A stretch of 5,813 nt of DNA. Source: Peptococcaceae bacterium (GTDB lineage: Bacteria; Bacillota; DSM-12270; Thermacetogeniales; Thermacetogeniaceae). Within the stretch, counting starts at the first letter, position 1. The number at the start of each line of letters is the position of its first letter. The stretch is from NCBI GenBank assembly GCA_003132605.1, contig PKYJ01000040.1:223-6035 (forward strand). The letters are read 5' to 3'. The notes below the pieces were generated by a model. That model made no database searches. It was given only the letters and a program-made list of their open reading frames with translations, and was not told the DNA's origin. Positions 1 to 5,480 of the stretch are shown piece after piece. The position numbers and the translations under genes are program-made.

Positions 1-87
1 AGACAGCCTTAGACACATCTTTTGCCAACTATTGAATGCTAAATGCCCGCCCCGCCTTGGTATTATTGGGTTTCTCCCGAAAACATC

Positions 88-1710
88 TTACATCATCGGC
101 ATGTTGGGCATTGACGGCATCTTCGAAGCCGCATCATCCTCCGCCGGTTTGTCGGCGATCAGGCACTCGGTGGTCAGCAGCATGGCGGCAATACTACCGG
201 CGTTCTGCAGAGCGGAGCGGGTCACCTTGACCGGGTCGACGATCCCTGCCTCGAACATATTCTCGTACTTGTCAGTTAACACATTATAGCCCACGTCCTG
301 CTCCAGCCCCTTGACCTTCTCCACCACCACTGAGCCTTCAACGCCGGCGTTGTTGGCGATCTGGCGCATCGGCTCCTCAAGGGCCTTTCTCACGATGCTG
401 ATTCCGGTTGCCTCGTCCCCATGGGCCTTAATCCGGCTCAGGGCGGGAATTGCCCGCACTAAGGCCAGACCGCCGCCGGCGACGATGCCCTCCTCAACAG
501 CCGCCCTGGTAGCCGCCAGGGCATCCTCGATCCGGTGTTTCTTCTCCCGCAGTTCCACCTCGGTAGCCGCTCCCACCTGGATCACCGCCACGCCTCCGGC
601 CAACTTGGCCATGCGCTCCTGCAGCTTCTCCCGGTCGTAATCGGAGGTGGCCTCATCAAACTGGTACTTGATCGTGGCGATCCGCTTCTCAATCTCGCCA
701 GTGCTGCCCCGGCCTTCGACGATGGTGGTTTCCTCCTTGCCGACCACCGCCCTCCCGGCCCGGCCGAGAATGTCCAGGGTAGCGTGTTCCAGCTTGTAAC
801 CCGCCTCCTCGCTGATCACCGTGCCTCCGGTGAGGATGGCGATGTCTTCCAGGATGGCCTTACGGCGGTCTCCGTAGCCCGGTGACTTCACAGCCACACA
901 GGTGAGGGCGCCCCTGATCTTGTTGACCACCAGGGTAGCCAGGGCTTCGCCCTCCACGTCCTCGGCCAGGATCAACAGCGGCTTGCCGGCCTGGGAAACT
1001 GCCTCCAAGATAGGAACAATATCCGCAATAGCTGAAATCTTCTTGTCATACAGCAGGACGTAAGGGTTCTCCAACCGGGCCTCCATCTTGTCCGCATCGG
1101 TGAACATGTAAGGGGAGATGTAGCCCCTGTCGAACTGCATGCCCTCCACTACTTCCAGCGTGGTGCCGATGGTCTTGGACTCCTCGACGGTGATCACCCC
1201 GTCGTTGCCCACCTTCTCCATGGCGTCAGCCACCCAACCGCCAATTTCCGGGTCGGCCGCCGAGATCGAGGCAACCTGGGCGATGGCCTCCTTGCTCTCC
1301 ACTGATTTGGACATCTTCTTGATCTCGGCCACAACCGCCTCGGTCGCCCTCTCGATACCCCGCTTGATAATCATCGGGTTGGCGCCGGCGGTCACGTTCT
1401 TCAAGCCTTCCCTGATCATCGCCTGGGCCAGCACGGTGGCGGTGGTGGTGCCATCGCCGGCCACGTCGTTGGTCTTGGTGGCCACCTCCTTGACGAGCTG
1501 GGCGCCAATGTTCTCCCAAGCGTCCTCAAGTTCGATTTCCCTGGCGATAGTCACCCCGTCATTAGTGATCTGGGGCGGCCCCCACTTCTTTTCCAGAACC
1601 ACGTTGCGCCCTTTCGGCCCCAGCGTCACCCTCACGGTGTTGGCCAGCTTGTTGACCCCTTTTTCCAGCGAAACGCGGGCTGCATCGCGATATCTGAGAT
1701 CCTTTGGCAT
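88..1710 (-). CDS. groEL: 60-kDa chaperonin GroEL (Cpn60, Hsp60)
   Basis: Cytosolic group I chaperonin that forms double heptameric rings and, with GroES and ATP, encloses non-native proteins for folding. The 540-residue product is full length for the family and collinear with it from the MPKDLRYRDAA start. Visible landmarks are the nucleotide-binding LGPKGRN segment (30-36), the ATPase loop DGTTT (86-90, D86 equivalent to the catalytic Asp87 of E. coli), MQFDRGYISPYM at the hinge into the apical domain (191-202), GYGDRRK (278-284), D396 in RIEDAL (equivalent to E. coli Asp398), and the chaperonin signature AAVEEGIVAGGG (403-414). The ATG at 1710 has a GGGAGGT Shine-Dalgarno nine bases upstream. 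It follows groES by 22 bases and is surely in the same operon under CIRCE control. The C-terminal tail is Met/Pro-rich (ending MPSMPNMPMM) and lacks the usual Gly-Gly-Met repeats. I saw no convincing terminator hairpin with a T tract in the 87 bases left after the stop. Confidence 0.98.
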   Translation of the reverse strand: MPKDLRYRDAARVSLEKGVNKLANTVRVTLGPKGRNVVLEKKWGPPQITNDGVTIAREIELEDAWENIGAQLVKEVATKTNDVAGDGTTTATVLAQAMIREGLKNVTAGANPMIIKRGIERATEAVVAEIKKMSKSVESKEAIAQVASISAADPEIGGWVADAMEKVGNDGVITVEESKTIGTTLEVVEGMQFDRGYISPYMFTDADKMEARLENPYVLLYDKKISAIADIVPILEAVSQAGKPLLILAEDVEGEALATLVVNKIRGALTCVAVKSPGYGDRRKAILEDIAILTGGTVISEEAGYKLEHATLDILGRAGRAVVGKEETTIVEGRGSTGEIEKRIATIKYQFDEATSDYDREKLQERMAKLAGGVAVIQVGAATEVELREKKHRIEDALAATRAAVEEGIVAGGGLALVRAIPALSRIKAHGDEATGISIVRKALEEPMRQIANNAGVEGSVVVEKVKGLEQDVGYNVLTDKYENMFEAGIVDPVKVTRSALQNAGSIAAMLLTTECLIADKPAEDDAASKMPSMPNMPMM

Positions 1711-1732
1711 CTCCTACCTACCTCCCGGTTTG

Positions 1733-2020
1733 TTAGTCGGCGATGGCGAGAATATCCCGCTCGCTTACGATCAGATACTCTTCTCCCTCAACCTTGACCT
1801 CGGTACCGGAGTACCGCGCAAAGATAACCTTGTCCCCGACCTTAACATCCAGGGGGATTTTCTCACCACTGTCCAGCACCTTACCGGTTCCGACCGCCAG
1901 CACATCCCCCTTCTGGGGCTTTTCCTTGGCGGTGTCCGGCAGCAGGATGCCGCCTCTCGTTTTTTCTTCCTGCTCTACGAGCTTGAGTACGACCCTGTCA
2001 CCCAGCGGTTTCAGCTTCAC
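1733..2020 (-). CDS. groES: 10-kDa co-chaperonin GroES (Cpn10)
   Basis: Heptameric lid of the GroEL folding chamber. The 95-residue product starts MKLKPLGDRVV and matches the family throughout. The mobile loop lies at about residues 17-31, with the GroEL-binding hydrophobic tripeptide ILL (25-27) inside GGILLPDTAKEKP. It is followed by GTGKVLDSGEKIPLDVKVGD (44-63) and a KYxGTEVK-like RYSGTEVK (69-76) near the C-terminus. I chose the GTG at 2020 because AGGAGG at 2028-2033 sits seven bases upstream. An in-frame ATG at 2026 directly abuts that site and would be poorly placed, adding only two residues; starts further upstream would add residues not seen in the family and run into CIRCE. First gene of the groES-groEL operon, preceded by CIRCE and a probable sigma-A promoter, so heat- and HrcA-regulated. 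Family identity is certain; only the start is open to argument. Confidence 0.96.
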   Translation of the reverse strand: MKLKPLGDRVVLKLVEQEEKTRGGILLPDTAKEKPQKGDVLAVGTGKVLDSGEKIPLDVKVGDKVIFARYSGTEVKVEGEEYLIVSERDILAIAD

Positions 2021-2026
2021 AACCAT

Positions 2027-2033
2027 ACCTCCT
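2027..2033 (-). promoter_or_regulatory. groES ribosome binding site that decides the start
   Basis: AGGAGGT on the minus strand, preceded by a run of A. It is seven bases from the GTG at 2020 but has no spacing from the ATG at 2026, so it favours the GTG start and the family-typical N-terminus MKLKPLGD. Confidence 0.75.
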
Positions 2034-2058
2034 TTTTCCATAGTTTGCCTGACACTTG

Positions 2059-2085
2059 TTAGCACTCGACTATATTGAGTGCTAA
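2059..2085. promoter_or_regulatory. CIRCE operator (HrcA binding site)
   Basis: A perfect inverted repeat, TTAGCACTC at 2059-2067 and GAGTGCTAA at 2077-2085, separated by nine bases. This is identical to the CIRCE consensus. It lies just downstream of the predicted groES transcription start and 39 bases before the GTG start codon, where bound HrcA repressor would block groESL transcription at normal temperature. An hrcA gene is not in the window but is expected elsewhere in the genome. Confidence 0.98.
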
Positions 2086-2097
2086 CACCTATGTATA

Positions 2098-2126
2098 ATA
2101 ATAATTTTTACTACAAAGAAACGCAA
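2098..2126 (-). promoter_or_regulatory. Probable sigma-A promoter of groES-groEL
   Basis: On the minus strand, TTGCGT (2121-2126) and TATTAT (2098-2103) are separated by 17 bases. The predicted transcription start near 2091 would put CIRCE at the very 5' end of the transcript, its usual place. The AT-rich run offers alternative -10 boxes a few bases further downstream (around 2093-2100), so the exact hexamers are uncertain. A promoter somewhere here is very likely. Confidence 0.6.
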
Positions 2127-2175
2127 ACCAATATAAGGCAATGCTAGGCTATTATCGGGTATTTCGCGCAGTAAT

Positions 2176-2217
2176 GGAGATGTTATGGCTTAATATCTCC
2201 CGCGTTAGTCATTTTTT
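2176..2217 (+). terminator. Hairpin followed at a distance by a T run
   Basis: GGAGATGTTA (2176-2185) can pair with TAATATCTCC (2191-2200) around a 5-base loop: ten pairs, one of them G-T. A run of six T follows at 2212-2217, but 11 bases beyond the stem, which is further than in a normal intrinsic terminator. If it works it acts on plus-strand transcripts, yet no plus-strand gene ends here. It could equally be an upstream structural element of the groES regulatory region. Confidence 0.3.
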
Positions 2218-2307
2218 ATGGTAGACTCGGTTTGGGCCAAGTCTGCGCAGGCGGAAGCCTTAGTCGCACTCATACTTGCTTCTTTAATTTTTTCTTCAAA
2301 ACAAGTC

Positions 2308-2316
2308 TGTGGATAA
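2308..2316 (-). promoter_or_regulatory. Single perfect DnaA-box match
   Basis: The minus strand reads TTATCCACA, the strict consensus DnaA box, within an AT-rich run (2281-2320). Only one box is present, so it is not an origin by itself. It may be a titration or regulatory site, or chance. Confidence 0.3.
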
Positions 2317-2424
2317 TTTTTGATGCCTGCTGCCTAAGTTTTCCCCTGATACCAGCAGAATATACGGTGAATACGATTTGGAATTACGGAAACAATATAG
2401 TCAGGTTCACAGCAGCCGAGCTAA

Positions 2425-2481
2425 GACTACTGCAGGTCTCAAAAATATACGGATTATCCTGAAAAGAAATCTGCAGTAGTC
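2425..2481. repeat. 11-base perfect inverted repeat, 35-base loop
   Basis: GACTACTGCAG (2425-2435) is the exact reverse complement of CTGCAGTAGTC (2471-2481). A further three pairs (GCT with AGC) are possible outside a small internal loop. The loop is AT-rich. The left flank resembles a diverged piece of the downstream repeat units (a shared GCCGAG followed by TGCAGG), so this may mark the degraded edge of the repeat array. Confidence 0.55.
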
Positions 2482-2554
2482 GAGCAAAGGTCTTTGCAGG
2501 TTGAAAAAGGTATTCCCTTGGCGGATCTGCAAGGGCCGGAGTTAAGGTCGATAT

Positions 2555-2806
2555 GGGTTCAAATGAGGGTTTGCCATAGCCAGACCGGTTATGGCAGGCT
2601 CGAGAGGCTGGATCCATACCGGCCGAGCGCAGACTGGCTGGGGTTCCGCAGGGGTTTGCAATGGCCGGAAGGTTCTTGCAGGCTCCGAGGGGATCCCTGA
2701 CCGGTCGGGCAAAGGTTGGTCGGGGTTCGAAAGAGGTTTGCAAGAGCCGAGAGGTTCTTGCAGGCTTCGGGGTAGGATCTCTATCAGCCGGAGCGCAGGT
2801 TGCTGT
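2555..2806. repeat. Three degenerate tandem repeats of 82-86 bases
   Basis: Units run 2555-2640 (86 bases), 2641-2722 (82) and 2723-2806 (84). Each opens with GGGTTC, then a GGTTTGC block, a GCC core, TGCAGGCT or GGCAGGCT, a GGATC block and a CCGG-rich tail. Each can form a small hairpin: TGCCATA with TATGGCA in the first, TGCAAGA with TCTTGCA in the third, and a weaker TGCAA with TTGCA in the second. A fourth unit may begin with GGGCCT at 2807 and fade out, and a diverged piece may lie at about 2480-2550. Period lengths that are mostly not multiples of three argue against a coding repeat. There are no unique spacers, so it is not a CRISPR array. Confidence 0.75.
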
Positions 2807-2824
2807 GGGCCTATTGTCTTTATA

Positions 2825-2881
2825 CTGCTTATCCTCATTTACTTGAAGCCGCCCTCTTCATTGAGGAGCAGTTTTATTTTT
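2825..2881 (+). terminator. Plus-strand intrinsic terminator candidate
   Basis: CTGCT (2825-2829) plus CCTCA (2833-2837) pair with TGAGGAGCAG (2862-2871), with a three-base bulge. A nested stem of TGAAG (2844-2848) and CTTCA (2856-2860) lies inside. The stem is followed at once by TTTTATTTTT (2872-2881). Stem and T tract together fit Rho-independent termination of a plus-strand transcript running towards mog. No plus-strand protein gene lies upstream, so the terminated RNA would be non-coding, or the structure might only shield mog from antisense transcription. Confidence 0.5.
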
Positions 2882-2936
2882 ATAGGACTATTCCCTGAAT
2901 AAAATTCTCTTTTCCAGCCTGATACTCCTCGCTCAC

Positions 2937-3437
2937 CTATTGCTGATTGTCCGGACGGGCGCACTCCCCGGCGCTCCCCTGGAGGATGCCCAGGGCATGA
3001 GGCAGGGCCGGCAGGATCACCGCCAGGTTTTCCCGAACGGCGCGGGGGCTGCCCGGCAGGTTGATGATCAGGGTGCGGCCGCGGCTTCCGGCCACAGCGC
3101 GGGAGAGCATGGAGTGCGGCGTATGCTGCAGGCCGGCAGCCCGCATCGCCTCGGGAATACCGGGGATCACCCTGGATACCACGGCCAGGGTCGCCTCCGG
3201 GGTCACATCCCGGGGCGCCAACCCGGTGCCACCGGTGGTCAGCACCAGATCCACCCGGAGCACGTCTGCGTATTCGATCAGTTTCGCTGACAGGATCTCC
3301 TGCTCGTCCGGAGCCACATCATAGGCGACCACTTCCGCCCCGATGGTAGCCACCATCTCTCTGATAGCGGCGGCGCTGAGATCCTCACGCTCGCCGCGCG
3401 ATCCCTTGTCGCTGGCCGTTAAAATCGCCACTCGCAC
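2937..3437 (-). CDS. mog: MogA/MoaB family molybdopterin adenylyltransferase
   Basis: Cytosolic molybdenum cofactor enzyme of the MogA/MoaB (MoCF-binding) family. It is expected to bind molybdopterin and adenylate it with ATP before molybdate insertion. The 166-residue protein is one MoCF-biosynthesis domain: an N-terminal strand RVAILTASDKGSRGE (2-16), the TTGGTG motif (67-72), RDVTPEA (76-82) and NLPGSP (126-131), all binding-site motifs of the family. The GTG at 3437 is chosen because GGAGGT sits seven bases upstream; the in-frame ATG at 3485 would add 16 unconserved residues and overlap the preceding gene. It is the last gene of the moaA-moaC-MOSC-mog string, 37 bases after the MOSC stop. 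MogA and MoaB proteins of this size are not safely separable by sequence; an adenylyltransferase role is the family inference. Confidence 0.93.
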   Translation of the reverse strand: MRVAILTASDKGSRGEREDLSAAAIREMVATIGAEVVAYDVAPDEQEILSAKLIEYADVLRVDLVLTTGGTGLAPRDVTPEATLAVVSRVIPGIPEAMRAAGLQHTPHSMLSRAVAGSRGRTLIINLPGSPRAVRENLAVILPALPHALGILQGSAGECARPDNQQ

Positions 3438-3444
3438 ACTTGCC

Positions 3445-3450
3445 ACCTCC
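3445..3450 (-). promoter_or_regulatory. mog ribosome binding site that decides the start
   Basis: GGAGGT on the minus strand with a seven-base spacer to the GTG at 3437. This supports the GTG start over the upstream in-frame ATG at 3485. Confidence 0.75.
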
Positions 3451-3474
3451 AACAGATGCCGGATGCATTTCTTT

Positions 3475-3912
3475 TTAGTCTGCAACGACAGCCACCGGAT
3501 CTCCGTCCTCGACCGGGCCGCCCTGCAAGACCCGGATGAAGATCCCCTCCCTAGGCATGATGCAGTCCCCGGCCTGATAGTAGATGGCGCACCGGTCGTG
3601 ACAGACCTTGCCGATCTGGGTCACCTCGCCGAGGGCCTCGGCCCCCAGCTTGATCCGGGTGCCGATAGGCAGGGTAAACAGCTCGATACCTTCAGTGGTA
3701 AGATTCTCGGCAAAATCACCGGGGCCGACGTCCAGCCCCAGGGCTCGCATCTTGTCGATGCTCTCCATGGCCAGCAGGCTCACCTGGCGGTGCCAGGGCC
3801 CGGCGTGGGCGTCCCCCTGCAGCCCGTGGTCCGCCACCAGCAACCCCTGGCCGATGTCGGTCTTACGCTCCCCCTTGTTCTGGCTGGTGCACACAGCTAT
3901 GATCTTGGCCAT
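3475..3912 (-). CDS. Stand-alone MOSC domain protein
   Basis: MOSC domains occur at the C-terminus of eukaryotic molybdenum cofactor sulfurases and as free bacterial proteins, where they are thought to handle Moco-bound or activated sulfur. The exact reaction of this short form is not established. The 145-residue product carries GDAHAGPWHRQVSLL (33-47), the GDFAENLTTEGI segment (65-76) and a cysteine-bearing core IGKVCHDRCAIYYQAGDC (100-117; C104, C108, C117). One of these is the likely conserved MOSC cysteine. The ATG at 3912 has a GGGAGGGGGAG purine tract eight bases upstream. A longer in-frame reading to 4176 is only a shadow of moaC. The start lies within the last 16 bases of moaC, so translation is probably coupled. 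Its place between moaC and mog supports a Moco-related role. Confidence 0.88.
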   Translation of the reverse strand: MAKIIAVCTSQNKGERKTDIGQGLLVADHGLQGDAHAGPWHRQVSLLAMESIDKMRALGLDVGPGDFAENLTTEGIELFTLPIGTRIKLGAEALGEVTQIGKVCHDRCAIYYQAGDCIMPREGIFIRVLQGGPVEDGDPVAVVAD

Positions 3913-4400
3913 TGCTGCTGCTCCCCCTCCCTGAGATAGGTGCCGCTCTTGCCCCCGGACTTCTCCACCAGGCGGACCTCTCCGATCACCATGCCCCGGT
4001 CGACCGCCTTGCACATATCGTAGATGGTCAGGGCGGCCACGCTCACCGCGGTCAGGGCCTCCATCTCCACGCCGGTCCGGCCATGGTTGCGGACCCAGGC
4101 CTCGATCTCCACGGCGCTCCGCTGTTCGTCCAGGCGAAAGTCCAGCCCGACCTCGTCCAGCAGCAGCAGGTGGCACATGGGGATCAGCCCGGATGTACTT
4201 TTGGCCGCCATGATGCCGGCGGTCTGGGCCACTGCAAGCACGTCACCCTTGGTTATCTTCCCGGCCCTGATCATGTCCAAAGTTTCCGGTTTCATGATCA
4301 CTGCTGCCCTGGCCCTGGCCAGGCGCTCTGTTTCCTGCTTGGCGCCGACGTCGACCATGCGTGCCCGCCCGCGCTCGTCAAAATGGGTCAACCCGGACAT
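3897..4400 (-). CDS. moaC: Cyclic pyranopterin monophosphate synthase MoaC
   Basis: Converts the MoaA product 3',8-cyclo-7,8-dihydroguanosine triphosphate into cyclic pyranopterin monophosphate, the second part of step one of Moco synthesis; works as a cytosolic hexamer. The 167-residue product is the usual length and aligns with E. coli MoaC almost without offset. Visible are LTHFDERGRARMVDVGAK (4-21), K51 in KITKGDVLA, H77 in LIPMCH, the GVEMEALTA motif (110-118; E112, E114), D128 and K131 in IYDMCKAVD, and KSGGKSGTY (147-155). K51, D128 and K131 are the known active-site positions. The usual LCHP is MCHL here, with the histidine kept. The ATG at 4400 is four bases after the moaA stop, with a weak GGGGGT site upstream. 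An in-frame extension to 4436 overlaps moaA and is not family-like. The 3' end overlaps the MOSC start by 16 bases. Confidence 0.96.
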   Translation of the reverse strand: MSGLTHFDERGRARMVDVGAKQETERLARARAAVIMKPETLDMIRAGKITKGDVLAVAQTAGIMAAKSTSGLIPMCHLLLLDEVGLDFRLDEQRSAVEIEAWVRNHGRTGVEMEALTAVSVAALTIYDMCKAVDRGMVIGEVRLVEKSGGKSGTYLREGEQQQWPRS

Positions 4401-4404
4401 TGAT

Positions 4405-5385
4405 TCAACCCCCGATCTGACACATGCCCCGCCCATTCGCCGGAGCGCCCGTCGCCTCGTGGTAGTTCGCCGGCTTCATCAGCAGGGCTGTCCGGAAGAG
4501 ATCCTGCAACTCCGCATCGCTAGCTCCGGACCGCAGGGCCTGGAGCAGTTCCACCTCCCGCTGGTCGTGGAGGCAGGGGCGGAGTTTGCCGTCGGCGGTC
4601 AGCCGCAGGCGGTTGCAGCGGTCGCAGAAATGGCTGCTCACGGCGCCGATGAAGCCGATCGTCCCCCGGGCGCCGGCCAACCGGTAACTGCTGGCGGGCC
4701 CATTACCGGTCACCGCTTCAGCAGGATCGAGCACTCCCAGGGCCTGCTCGATCCTCTCCCGCACCTGTCGGCTGGAGGCAAAGTGGCTTCCTGCCAGTTC
4801 CCAACTGGCGCCCACCGGCATGATCTCGATAAACCTGACGTGCAGAGGATACTCATATGTAAGGCGGGCGAACTGCACCCACTCCCGGTCGTTGAATTGA
4901 TTCAGGGCAACCACGTTGAGCTTGACCGGCTGGAAGCCCACGGACAGAGCCTCCATAATGCCGTCCCAGACCTGGTGGAACTCCCCGCCCCTGGTCATCT
5001 GCCTGTATTTCACCGGGTCCAGGGTGTCCAGGCTGATATTCAGGCGCCGCACTCCGGCTCCCCACAGTTGCTCGTTCAAATGAGTCAGCAGCACCCCGTT
5101 GGTGGTCAGACTCAGGTCGGCCACGCCCGGCAGCAGGGCCAGGGCCTGGATAAAAGAGATGACTCCGCGCCGCAGCAGGGGCTCCCCGCCGGTCAGCCGG
5201 AACTTGTTGATCCCGAGCTGCAGCGCTATCCTGGCCAGGTGGAGCAGTTCCTCCAGGCGCAGGATCTCGTCGCGGGGCTTCACCTTGATCCCCCCGGCAG
5301 GCATGCAATAGAGGCACCGCAGGTTGCAGCGGTCGGTTATGGAAATACGCAGGTAATCGATCGTCCTGCCGAACCGGTCCTCCAT
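4405..5385 (-). CDS. moaA: GTP 3',8-cyclase MoaA (radical SAM)
   Basis: Radical SAM enzyme that rearranges GTP to 3',8-cyclo-7,8-dihydroguanosine triphosphate, the first committed step of molybdenum cofactor synthesis. The 326-residue product has the SAM [4Fe-4S] motif CxxxCxxC (C20, C24, C27), the GGEP SAM-binding motif (66-69) and the C-terminal substrate cluster motif Cx2Cx13C (C254, C257, C271). It also has arginines R13, R259 and R261, equivalent to the essential S. aureus residues, and the terminal GG tail (325-326) required for catalysis. All catalytic features are present. The ATG at 5385, giving MEDRFGRTIDYLRIS, has a GGGAG site eight bases upstream; a longer start at 5439 would add 18 unconserved residues. 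It is first in the Moco string, with a likely promoter about 85 bases upstream. Confidence 0.97.
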   Translation of the reverse strand: MEDRFGRTIDYLRISITDRCNLRCLYCMPAGGIKVKPRDEILRLEELLHLARIALQLGINKFRLTGGEPLLRRGVISFIQALALLPGVADLSLTTNGVLLTHLNEQLWGAGVRRLNISLDTLDPVKYRQMTRGGEFHQVWDGIMEALSVGFQPVKLNVVALNQFNDREWVQFARLTYEYPLHVRFIEIMPVGASWELAGSHFASSRQVRERIEQALGVLDPAEAVTGNGPASSYRLAGARGTIGFIGAVSSHFCDRCNRLRLTADGKLRPCLHDQREVELLQALRSGASDAELQDLFRTALLMKPANYHEATGAPANGRGMCQIGG

Positions 5386-5471
5386 TGTTCTCTCTCCCAA
5401 CACAGGGAACCCATGGTCTTGCCAGTCCCTCGTGTGCAATCATGCCACATGGGAAGCGTTTTTACAATCCC

Positions 5472-5477
5472 ATTATA
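5472..5477 (-). promoter_or_regulatory. moaA: Probable -10 element of the moaA promoter
   Basis: A perfect TATAAT on the minus strand, which would start transcription near 5465 and give an ~80-base leader before the moaA ATG. The hexamer 17 bases upstream (ATGCAC) is a poor -35 match, so the promoter may be weak or activator-dependent. Confidence 0.45.
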
Positions 5478-5480
5478 TTC

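Larger units (their letters stand above)
2127..2936. other. 810-base gene-free region between mog and groES
   Basis: I see no credible protein gene here. Reading frames of 60-119 codons exist on both strands, but they lack good ribosome binding sites, start or stop inside repeats, and resemble no family I recognise. The stretch nearer groES (about 2127-2420) is AT-rich. The stretch nearer mog (about 2420-2810) is GC-rich and made of degenerate repeats. It contains a hairpin at 2176-2200, a DnaA-box match at 2308-2316, an 11-base inverted repeat at 2425-2481, three tandem repeat units at 2555-2806 and a terminator-like structure at 2825-2881. It is unusually long for a gap in an otherwise dense gene string. 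Confidence 0.7.

Noticed and set aside
1..87. Intrinsic terminator after groEL
   Set aside because: Only three- to four-pair stems and no T tract follow the stop codon on the minus strand. The real terminator is probably beyond the left edge.
1139..2062. A 307-codon plus-strand frame across groEL and groES
   Set aside because: It is antisense to two unmistakable chaperonin genes and has a Ser/Thr/Pro-rich shadow composition.
2232..2462. A 76-codon plus-strand frame with a hydrophobic stretch
   Set aside because: It opens on TTG without a Shine-Dalgarno sequence, lies in AT-rich DNA and resembles no known small protein. It is too weak to call.
2555..2806. CRISPR array
   Set aside because: The repetition covers the whole 82-86-base unit with no short identical repeats or unique spacers, and no cas genes are near.
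2384..2838. Minus-strand frames of 119 and 98 codons giving Pro-rich repetitive proteins
   Set aside because: They translate the degenerate repeats. Unit lengths of 86 and 82 bases shift the frame between copies, there is no ribosome binding site, and the conserved feature is a hairpin rather than a peptide.
3475..4176. MOSC protein with an 88-residue N-terminal extension
   Set aside because: The extension is the out-of-frame shadow of moaC. The ATG at 3912 has a good ribosome binding site and gives the family length.
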